From: Mesaphorura yosii
Lineage: Eukaryota; Arthropoda; Collembola; Poduromorpha; Tullbergiidae
Assembly: GCA_009869945.1 (NCBI GenBank)
Contig: WIXG01000058.1
Coordinates: forward strand, 1-64,000
DNA: 64,000 bases
Direction: 5' to 3'
Shown here: one piece after another, positions 53,501 to 64,000 of the stretch
How the letters are laid out: every line of letters begins with the position of its first letter
Numbering within the stretch: the first letter of the stretch is position 1
Program-made: the position numbers and the translations under genes
Notes under the pieces: model-generated
Seen by the model: the letters and a program-made list of their open reading frames with translations, nothing else
Database searches by the model: none
Told to the model about the DNA's origin: nothing

Positions 53501-56500
53501 AAAGCGCCTGAATTACGTTATTATTATATTGAACAATCAGGGAGGAGTCCATCCGATAGTCCGACGGACTCCGAAGTACACGATGTAAAGTGAATCGGAG
53601 TGGGAAAGGAAAGGGTAATAATTTCTTCCCATTTTCCTAAATAAAATTTACGGTGCTACTTGAAGAAGCCTTTCCACTTGCGCTGCCGCCGTTTAGAACG
53701 GGAAACTTTCTGTACCTGAAGCCCACCTCTACGGTAGGTTGAAGTGTTTCATCCTAGGCTCTTGTTTGTACATAACTATACTAATAAATATTTGAGTGCA
53801 CATTACATTTATTACTACCCCGAGTTTTTCTCTCATATTCTGCTCGTGCTGTAGCCCATCAAGTTAACTGAATGAATCTAATATTTGCAGTCTGAAGTTG
53901 TTGTAAGTAAGTGCAGTGCAAAGAAAAGAGTTCCTATCCTTTCCTTTCGAATTCGTCGGCAGCTATTCATTCCGCCAGCGTTCAGAGAATATTGCCATTG
54001 TCTGAGTGTTTTTCCCATTTGAAAATTTTAAGCATTCATTTCCTGTGCTCGTGCTTGTGCTTTTGCCTGTTTCATGTAATGTTGCTGAGCAATGCAAGCA
54101 GTCTGAAGCAGGAACTGTCCTTTCGTCCGTTTCTCTCGAAACTCGTGCAATTTGTTGTGTTGAACATTGCAAAGTATTGCGTAGTGTTCTCATTTAAAAT
54201 TGGTTCGAGTTCAGGCAGAAATTGCCAAATTTAAATACATAGAAGTGTCATGTGTAATTGAATCATTAAACCCTTCATATAGGCAAATATTATTTGCATT
54301 AGTGCAAGCAGAAAGCAGGGAGCAATGCGGACTATAAATAACTAATGAATAGAAGCATTAATTCTTAGTCTACTTGCTCTTTGTGTTTATGCGTCGTCGG
54401 TTTATATGCTGCTGTGGATTAATGAATATTTAATAAAAGAATATTAATTGTAAATTGGTTAATTACAAAGCAGCTAAGCAGCAGCTGAAACAAACAAGCA
54501 GCCAGCAATTGACTATTAAATGGCAGCTCTTTGAGAAATTAAAACACAGTAAATTAAAAGGAATTATTCAAGAAGCGGACTTTCACTGCTGCTTGCTACA
54601 GTGTAATTTATTAACTGACTTGACGTCATTCTGACAACATTTCTGGTCTGGCCTGCCATATTCGCAAGCCGAGCAGCCGGTCACTAATTTGAAAAACTTT
54701 CCACCGCTTCATTTCCTGAATGATGCATGAACCATGATGATGAAGGGATTCCATATGTCATCCGATATGGATTATTAGCCGCATTCTTTACGCGGGTTTA
54801 TTTTTTAATGCTTGCCTTAAGCCTCACGAAGCGTACGTGCATGGCTGACGGCTCACAGCTCTGGCGGCGCACAATCCAGTCAAATCTGTGGAGGAAAGAC
54901 ACAGAATGCTCCACATCTCAGCGTAGCATAGCGGCGGAGAAAAAGATAAATAATATTAATTATAGAGATTTCACTTTTTTCCTCTTTCCCAGTAATCATT
55001 TGTCAGATTCTTTTACTTTTGGGTTTGGGCACAGCCACGCCACGCGCACGCAGCCAACAGAGACTTCCATCCATGTCACATTTAATGATAGCGGCAGAAG
55101 AGAGACGAAACTATGGCTTGGTGGTCTAAATGAAGCTGCCAGAATTAAATGACTCAGCTCTCTTTAGTCAGCCTAGCCGCGCTGCACTGGAAAAACTTTT
55201 CTGCTTTCTTAGCTTTCTCTTCCCAACAATACAATACAATACACGACACACTTGTGCAGCTTGCGTGTGGGAGTGAGTTCATTTCTTTCCAAAGTCGCAG
55301 TCGCAGAGATAATTTACGATTTACCAAATCCTCCATTGCCCACTGCCAGTATAATTATCATTTCATTCATCATCATGTGACTGTGGCTGTGATTTATCTT
55401 CTGTGCTTGGTTAGTTAAGTTTCCATTATTCAAAAGTTTCGTGGAGGGTTCAATTATAATTGCCTGCGACTGTGACGACAAGTCACAGAGTCAATCACAG
55501 TCATAAGTGCCCACAACTCCAGCTCGAGTGCTCTTCCTTTGCTTGAGTATTTGGGCTCCTTGTAACCGGATACTGCCAGACTTTGGTTTGGGGGAGTCAC
55601 GAAATAATGAATTTGACATTTATTAGCATTTGCTGTTTGTTCTCTGTCCCTTGCTGCTTTTGCTTGACTCTGCACGCTGCACGCACGAGCACAGCGCAGC
55701 AGAGCACAAGATGTTTGTGCTGAGTCGTGTCTAATAGGATTTGAAATGAATATCATCTCCCACTGGCGCAGATCATTGATTCATTAGACGGCAAAAACAG
55801 AAAACAAAATAAATCAGGTTTCGAAAAATTTGTCTCATTAAAAGTTTTCTTCTACGCTGCTGCCTTCGCTTCGATGAAACAAAGACGAGTTCATTAGATT
55901 AGAGTTGGAAGGCAAGGAAAAAACCCGAGGAGATCGAGCACGAGCATTCGATATTGGAATTGATAACTCGACGACCGACGGTGGCCAACCTGAGTTCGAG
56001 CCGCCGTCGTCGCGTCGAATCGTTCATTTCAGCAGTCAGCTCATAAATCGTGGTGGGTGACTAATGTGAGTTGTTACGCACATATTACGATATTACGACT
56101 ACCCACTCGCTGGCAGACAGGCCGGAGAAAAGTCGTGTTCTTCCCCACTTCACGTGGCTTCGCCTTCGCGTGGCCGTGGCGTGACTCTGATCTGATTCAC
56201 GGCACTTTCACGTTCACGGGAGTATGACAAGGCGCATGAACGCAAAGCAAAGCGAGGGAGTTTGTTTTCACTTTCTCGAGTAAACAGAACGAAACAGAGA
56301 ACAAGATTTCAAAGCGGGCTTTAAAATCAGTTCCTCGCGTCATGTGAGTCTGACTGCGAGTTCTTGTCTTTTGATATATTATTATTTTATTTTGTGCATT
56401 GAACCGTATGCCATACAAATACAAAATTGTTTTTGTTGTTCAATAATGGCGTGGCAGTGGCAGCAGCAGGAAGAATACGAATGGCAGAAGAGTAGGAATT

Positions 56501-59500
56501 TTACAATGTGTCATTTTCGTGTGATCACATCATCATCAGTCTAGCATGCCACCACCACTGCCAATGCCAACTTTATCTCATCTCATCTCTGCTTTGCTTT
56601 GTTTTGCCTCGCCTTCAACAAACTTCAGATACACAAACTCCAAAATCGGGTGCGAATGCTGATTTCGAGTTTTATGGAAAACATGCAACCTGCAAATGCG
56701 AGTGTGACTGCGAATTTTCATATCTTCCATATCAGCCCGCAATACATTCACACTAGCAGAAGGATGTGGATAGGAAATGATCTACTGCGTGTCATCACCG
56801 TCGTCATCGTCATCATCATCATCATCGTTTTCATCTTTTCTTCTCGTGGCCCTTCTTCATATTCACTTCACTAAGCTGAATTTCTTAGACTCGCACTTCC
56901 ACCAAGCCAAGCGTGTTTCAGACAGTGATAAGGAGCTCGGATGCTGGGGCGAAGAAGAAGATAGATAGTATGCTTGTGCTGGCGCTGCCGTGACCAGGCG
57001 GACAAGCATTGTTGCTCAGCGTAGGGCTTGTCTACTTATGTCTTGTCTGCAGTACCACGCCGAGCGCCGTGATTATACTTTCAAATATGCTGTGCTGTGT
57101 TTTGTTGTTCTGTTCCTGGAAGAGGAAGTAGGATAATGATCTTGTGCCGTACTCGTACTCTATATTGTGTTCTGCTTTCCGCACCGCACAGTACTTTGCA
57201 AATAATGCTAATTTTTTCGTGTACTCAACACAAGTTCACTTCCTTCATTGCGATGCGTTGTACTCGTTATTCGGCGAATGAGAGCTCGAGAACGGCAATA
57301 ATAAACAATTTAGGAGAGGATATGGTACCGAAATCTTTCATTTCAAGTACCGCCGCCCTGCCGTCGATGAAGCGGTAATGGCAATGGTTAACTAAATACT
57401 GCAGCAATTGCCGGTATATTTGCTGTAACATAGTGCATGGCGGTACAGGAAAAGGTAAAAATCCGGAATGAAATGGAATGATTGCAGGCCCGGCCGGTCG
57501 GGTCCAAAGTACCGCACGCCGTATCTTTGCAAGGCGTGCGGCGGGTGGGTGCTCTAATGGCTGTTGTTGTTGCGAGTTTCTTTCCTGTTCGATGACCCTT
57601 GACTGATAGTCGACGGCGCGGCTTCCACAATGCACTTTCACATTATCCAAAGCCACGATTTACGTAATGGCGAGCAATGCACGAGTTCTTCAGCAATTCT
57701 TATTATTCAGTCTAGCTTGACTTGTGCTTGCTTAACTCGTTCGTTCGAGAATTGTTAAAGTTTCGTGGAGACCGGCACACTGTGCATACGTGCGATGCAT
57801 TCACATTGTGCATGGTCCGTTTGACGTACGTTGTTCATCTTACCTCAGACACAGTCAGAGAATGACAGAAAAAGGGCGTGGGTCACTTCCTGTCTTTCTT
57901 TTTTGTACATTTCGCTTATTTCAGCAAAAGCAAGCGCTCATTTTCATAATACGAGCATTGCACTTCGTATGCGCTCGTACTCTGTCTCCTCCTGTCGTCA
58001 ATCTTGTTTTTGCCTTTTGCATTGCTTTTTGCGCTCCTGCTGCTGCTCTTCATTCTTTCATCCGCCCCACTCACTTGGCTACAATTTGGCGGCTACTGTT
58101 GAGTGACTCCTGCCCTGGCTTGGCCTGGCTCGTACCACTAATCATAATCATACTTTGTCTTTTGACAATGCTGTCAAACAACAACGTGCCCGCGTACGAG
58201 TTACGTGCACAATGCAGGCAAGACAGGACAGAGTGCATACATGCATATGAATGGGAATTCATTCTACTTTGTCAAAAATTAATTTATTCGGGTCCGTGGC
58301 CTGTGGCTGTGGCTTTGACTTGTGTCTGTCTACCTTTCTGAGATGACTTTGATGCTGGGCAGCGACTCTGGCTAAACCAGCGCAGCGGTGTCAGTGTTTT
58401 GTTAAGAGCTATGAACTCTTTCATCTTCACAGACGGTGATTATGAAAGGCCGAGGTCCAAGCGGTGGTTGTGTCTACTCCAGCGGTTGAGATTGCTGTGA
58501 ACGTGAATGCTGCAGTTTGAAATTGCTGACTTCCGCACCTTTTGCTAAGATTCTAAAAGTTGTAAATACGTACTGATACTGGTTAAAGTAGGTTATTCTT
58601 CAAATGTCGTCTATTTCTAGTTGTGGCATTAATTTAAACTTGCGCTCACACTTTCAGCCAGAACACGATTGCAGTGTGACTGATAAAAGCTGCTAATTTC
58701 TGCCAACATTCCACCGTAGATTTGGATTTTGGTCGTGACTTGGCTCAGTCAGTCCATAATCTCGCCCCGTCCCGTCCCGCAAAGCATTGTGATGCAATGT
58801 GATGTAATGCAACGCCAGCATATTGTTTGTGAAAGTGTTTGCACTTGCTTTTGTGTACAACACTGGGAATTAGGGAATTGTACAAATAAAGCGGTGAAAA
58901 CAGATAGTAGATCAACAGCATCTCGGAGCGGTGGCTATTGTCTTGTCTGCCTGTCTACGTAAATTGAGTTTAAACACAATGACAATGGCAATACTAGAGC
59001 CAAGCTTCTAGTCAGTTTCCAGTTTCTGGATTCTATTCAAAACACTTCCAGCCCTGCCTCAGGCTCCAACCGTTCGAGTCGCCGACCCGATTCAGCATAG
59101 CATAACACGATATCAATTTCGCTCGCTTTTTGTGGCATGGTTTAATTATTTTGTGAAAAGAGCATCTGATTATCGTCAACCGCTGCCACTGATTTGTGGC
59201 CTGATGGCTTGGCTTTTTGCACTCGCTTAATTCTGGGCTCCAGAAACGTCAACTTTAATTTCCACAGAGCACGGCGCCTGTTGTGCAATTAAAAGGGACA
59301 TCTTTTTAATTCTGTGCTGCTGCTTGACAGCAGTGTTAAATGCCAAATACAGAGCGGGTTTGTAATGTGCACAAATTGCCATGAAATCTTCCAGTAGGCA
59401 GCCAGTCCGATTTCCTGCCCTGCATTACGCATACACTAATAGCAGTACATATGTAATCTGTACAAAGAATTATCTTTCCAATCCATTTACTTTTGTAAAC

Positions 59501-62500
59501 TAAACAGATAACAATAAAAAAAGCGCAGAGCAGAGCAAAGCAGGAGCAAGTCAGCTTCAGCTGCAGCCGCTTGCATGGAAGGGGAAATAAGTTTAGTGTG
59601 AAGATAACCACACACATGAGCAAGCAGCAAACGGCAAACCCAAATTTAATTTAATTCAATATTCAATCCTTCTTTTCCTTGTACGCTTACGCTAACTACG
59701 CTTAACGTTGCAAGCGTACGCGCGAGCGGTGAGCGAGCACAACAAGTCGATTATCTTCTCGGAACCAAACCTAACTGGCTCGACCAGGGCTCGGCCGGCT
59801 GGCTTGGCCTATCTGTTGATGGTCAAACTCAACCTCACCGCTCACCGGCTCGGCTAAGTGCGTAATCCATAATTGATATAATTGGATCAGGAAAAGGAGC
59901 AGGAGTAGCAGCAGATACAGAACAGGAAATTGAACTTCGAAATAGAAACCAGGCAACCAGGCTCGTGAGTTTGTGAGCCCTGCCAACTGCCAGCTAGCCA
60001 GTCAGCTCTCAGATAAGAATGGAATTTATCACAGATTTGGGTTAATGCAATTACGCGCGATGCGCGTGTATAAAGCGAGCTCGCGAGGTATGTGCAATAG
60101 TTCATCTCGCATGGTGGTTGAGTACGAAGCAAGAAGCAGGCCAGGGCAGAGAAGGGAAGGGAAGAGAGTAGAATGGCATGGCATGGCTGGCGTGACATTT
60201 AGACTCAATCAATTTCCCGTAAAAGTGAAAGCTGCCGGTCTCCCTTTCCAGCCAGGCAGGCAAGCAGAGTCGAGTCACTAAATATAATGCGAAGTATTTA
60301 GTTGTTGAGAGCCAAAAATTGTGGCGTGGTGCGGGTACGCCGTGTGCGAGTAATCATGAGGCGTTGTGGTGGCTGGCTGGTGGCAGCGTACAACTTTCTA
60401 ATTATCTTTCGCCAGCCAGCCTCAATCATACATACCAGAAGAAGTAAGCAGCGTCTTTCTTCTTGCATCGCAGTACACAAGAATAAGAACAAATCCATCC
60501 ATCTTGTGCCGCCTGTGTCTTGAACCCAGTCACTTTTTTGCTTTGCCTCGGCTTTCACTCAGTCACTTTTCCATTTCTTCATTCCATTCTTTCTTAAATG
60601 ATGATCTTCCGTTGTGCACTCCTCCAGCAAAGCAACAGCGGCAGAGCAGCAAAGACAGAAGAATGCTTGCTGGCTTGGCTGACAAGCAACAAAGAAATGA
60701 ATTCACTTGGCTGCTTTCTCCTGCAAAACTGAACTTGAGCATCAAGAGACTTCGGTCCTGTGCTGGTGCTGGCCAAGTTTAGTCGCAGTACTTGTATCTT
60801 GTGTTTCGAGTCCACGTCTGTCTTCCTCTCACTTGTTTCTGCCCAACTTGATTCTTTCTTTAACAAGCACTTGATGTATTCATAGAAGACAGAACGCGCC
60901 ACAACGGTCCGCTGCGCGAGCGAGTGTGCAAGCGTGAGAGAAAGGAAGTCTTCTATTTTGGAGAATTTCTGTTTCTATTGTTGTTGGGCGAGAGACAATA
61001 GACGCGAAAATAATACGCGCTGAAGATGAGCAGCAGCAGCGAGAAGGATAGTAAAGCAGGATAAAATAGACGGAATCTCGCTTTCTTCTCCACTCTCTTG
61101 AAATTGAACAAAAGCTGCACGTTGCTTATTGCATAGCGCGATAATAAGTGCTGGAACGAACGTGGAACTCAACTGCGAAAAGATAGAGACACCAACAACT
61201 TTTCTCCAAGGAACGACGCACGACGATTGACTGAGTGCGTAAGTGAAAGTAAAAGGTCCGCGATACAAATTCGAAATGAGTGCCAACGTTCCCGGAAACA
61301 CCACACGAGACTAAATGCCAAATGCCAAAAGCCGTGCGAAAGTTCAAAGGAAAAGAACATAAACTCAATACAGATTAAATTAGAACTAGAACGACTTTCA
61401 AACTCATTCGCGATGGCGATTGCGATTTTACAATTTGCTTTACAATGTGCAAGCAGAATTCGAGAATTCGAGTTTAGATTTTAATTTGATGGCAGGATAT
61501 AATTTAGAAGAGAACTTTGACAAATCACATTCGAAGTACAGCGCAGCGGAAATACAAGCAGTATCGAAAACCCTGTGAATTCTACAATGAAAGAAAATGG
61601 ATTGAATGGGAAATAATCGAATTCAGACTTCCGATTTGCAGCCGGGCAGGGCAGACAGAGACTTTGCAATTGGAGGACTACAAAAACTTTCTTCTTCCAA
61701 ACCATCCTTCTTACTCGCAGTAGCAGCAACAGCAGTGAGTGTCAATGCTCCATAATGCCTTGTGCATCGGTAGGATTGTATTGTACTTCTTTATTTAGTT
61801 ATAGAAAAACATATTACTTGATCAAACTCCTGCCTGCCTGCATTGCTATTTCCTTCCTACCATTGCTATTACTATTACCCAATTGTTACTTATTCTTATT
61901 CCCGAAAGTCCTTTCTCTTCAAAGCACTGCATTAGCGTGTAGCGTGTTCTTGTGTGCTGCTGGATTTTCAAATCAACTCTTTGCCCGTGCCCTGCCTTTA
62001 CCTCCTTCCATTGTTTTGTGCCTCTATTATTTGGTTATTGGAATCCTTTACTCGTAAGATTGAGAATGAACCAGAGAAACACAGACCCGAGACCGTTTTC
62101 CATTCCATTCCAAGTCAAGCAAAGACAAAATGGTTATTTTATTCTTTTGTGATTCAATAAATTACATTTTGTCCACAATTGTGCTATCGGCCGAGCTTTT
62201 AGACTTTTGCCCGCACCTGCGTGACATGCTCAATGCTATATTGCATTGCATGTATTCCTTTGTATGACCGCAAGCGCAGGGTACAAGTGTTTACTTGTGT
62301 ATTCATGATCTTTCATTGTGATGCTGATGGTGGTGATGTGATGCACTTTAATGCATGGGTGCGGATGTAAGCCGCACGCATGAATTTAATATGCGGCTCA
62401 GGAAAATCCAAAGACTCAATTAGTCGACTCGGCAGTCAACGCAGCCGCAGTCGAGCCGCGCAAGACGTGTAATGACGACCTTGGAAAGTTACACTTTTTG

Positions 62501-63715
62501 TAAATGCAGTCGTCAAGCTCATTGATTTGCAGTGGAAAAACCAAAAAATTCATTTGAAAGAATGATTATGCTCCTAGAGCAGAACAGCAGAGCAAAGCGG
62601 CAAACGGCAAAACACGTCATCGTCATCATTCACGTGTTATACATTTCATGGCTGGCAGAATGGAGTGCAGTGCAGGAAAGGTCAACTCAACTTTGAGCTT
62701 TGTGCAATTAAAACCATCGCGCAATTGTGCTCGTGCGCGTGCTCATAATTTGTCCGTGCTCACTTCGGCCTGAAAGTTCACAAGTTCGTTCCAACTTGGC
62801 GTCAGAGACTTCTCCCATCGTAAACGTGAACTCTTCGTACACTGTGCACAAAGTTGTCATTCTGGTTTTGTTTGTGTGGGAGTCGACAGTCGAAATATGC
62901 TCACATTACAATGAAAAAGTATACCTTCATTAAATGTTCCATTATCATTGTGTATGATCATAATTCTTGCAGCGAGCAGCAGCGCAGTGTTGAGTTACGC
63001 ATCTCGTGTTGCTTACCTGATGAGGACGAGGATTTACTCAGGCCTGCGTTACACTTACATGGGCACAGCTTGCGTTAAATGAAGAATACTCTTACCTCGT
63101 ACATCATTTGTGCTGGTGCTGGCGCAGCGTAATCCTAATGGTTCATTATAATAATACAAGAGTATCATTTTTGTGCGTTTGCGTTGTAAAATAAGACATG
63201 ATGTAATGGATTTAATGTTCTGCTCTGTTTTCGTCTTCATTCGTGCATTCATGCATTCGCAGAGCGCCAGCATAATTTCTGACTGTCTCTGAGTCAACGT
63301 CACCCTGAATTGTGAATGCTGCCTTTCCTTTCGATTTGCATGTAATTTGTACATAAAAATTATGATGATTATTGGAATTGGAGTCGGAGTTACTACGATT
63401 ATCTTTATTGCTCTTGCCGTTGCCATTGCTCGCGTATGGCGATCGCCTAGTCTGGCCTGCCATTACGATTACGCATCGTATTCGCATATGCAACGCATTA
63501 CAACTAATTACGTACGCGAATCGACTTGCGTGTGGCGTGGCGTGCCTGTACCGACAGTTAGTCAAAGCGTGTGTAAAATTTACATGTTTTGAGCCCATAT
63601 AATTTTCCATGTAATCAAATTTGTCTCATTTGCATTTCCTCCATCGTATTGCCATTCCGGCCTGTCGTGGCGGCAAGGGAATCCGTATTAATGTAAATTG
63701 GTTCTTTTTCATCAG
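47567..63715. other. Long gene-poor region, right part
   Basis: About 16 kb with no supportable coding exon. The longest frames (186 codons at 50379-50939 and 183 codons at 57790-58341, plus strand) have no recognisable domain, irregular composition and no convincing splice context. The word bias described for the left part continues, and a CAT run lies at 56811-56826. No RNA gene was recognised. Confidence 0.6.
56811..56826. repeat. (CAT)n microsatellite
   Basis: Five CAT units inside a longer imperfect GTCATC/CATCGT tract from about 56791 to 56837. Confidence 0.8.
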
Positions 63716-63864
63716 GTTCTCTTGGGAAAAATCTGTCTCTACGCGCCAGACACTGAACAACGCGTTCCACAGCCACGCAAGACTACGGCATCAAGCAAAC
63801 GGGAAATTCACGTATTGACGCGTGAGCCGAGGCATGACGCTTGACATTGTTGACGTATTCTGAG
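63716..63864 (+). other. Possible untranslated exon of a gene continuing to the right
   Basis: A good acceptor (TTCTTTTTCATCAG ending at 63715) and a consensus donor (GAG then GTAAGT at 63865) bound 149 bases. All three forward frames contain stops, so if real it is a 5' untranslated or noncoding exon. It holds one ATG at 63834 opening a 9-codon frame. Paired splice signals at this spacing also occur by chance in 35 kb, so the call is weak. Confidence 0.22.
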
Positions 63865-64000
63865 GTAAGTCCCCTTCCTGTCCTGAAATCAATCAACTTG
63901 GACTTAATTAAAATGGTTCCGGCCGTAGAGAGCAATGATTGATTAATTGTGGGCATTTTACTTCATTCCGGCACGACGTCGTTAACTGCTTCGGATTTCT
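63865..64000. other. Window end, nothing recognised
   Basis: Begins with the GTAAGT of the possible donor. No coding potential or repeat is seen. Confidence 0.4.

Noticed and set aside
57790-58341. 183-codon frame, plus strand
   Set aside because: Same reasons; rich in Cys/Leu/Phe from CTTTG-type words rather than from a protein family.
59683-59735. TACGCTTACGCTAAC... resembling the MITE hairpin words
   Set aside because: Only short words are shared; no ordered match to the element and no terminal repeat.

Overview
This is a window of eukaryotic, invertebrate-type nuclear DNA, most likely from an arthropod. The genes are split by short GT-AG introns (mostly 70-105 bp), 3' ends carry AATAAA signals, and start codons sit in A-at-minus-3 contexts. 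The protein families (homeobox-type ceramide synthase, VRK1-type kinase, EEF1AKMT4-type methyltransferase) are ordinary metazoan ones. A springtail or crustacean would fit, but nothing in the sequence fixes the species.

Layout. Positions 1-14.5 kb hold no protein gene I can support; they are intergenic DNA or a long 5' intron of the first gene, with one 73-bp fragment of a repeat family. From 14.54 to 18.15 kb a plus-strand gene encodes a 783-residue, strongly divergent rhodopsin-like seven-helix receptor with a long low-complexity tail. It converges tail-to-tail on a minus-strand gene (18.19-18.95 kb) for an EEF1AKMT4-type lysine methyltransferase of translation factor eEF1A, and their polyadenylation signals interdigitate. 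About 2.5 kb further on, a ceramide synthase gene (21.5-23.85 kb, plus, six coding exons) is followed by a VRK1 kinase gene (25.5-28.45 kb, plus). The VRK1 gene has two alternative 3' ends: a short form of vertebrate VRK1 length and a long form with an unusual tail. From 28.45 kb to the end (about 35.5 kb) I find no supportable coding exon. That stretch is packed with degenerate short words of the AAAAGC/GCTTTT, GGCA and TGTGC kinds, contains a 502-bp MITE-like element at 47.06-47.56 kb, and ends with a possible noncoding exon at 63.7 kb.

The four genes do not form a pathway. They are a compact cluster of housekeeping genes (translation-factor methylation, sphingolipid synthesis, chromatin/mitotic kinase) plus one orphan receptor, between large gene-poor flanks. 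No prokaryotic features, tRNA, rRNA, viral genes or autonomous transposon genes were recognised. The least familiar items are the divergent receptor, the alternative VRK1 tail with its duplicated motif, and the MITE-like family.
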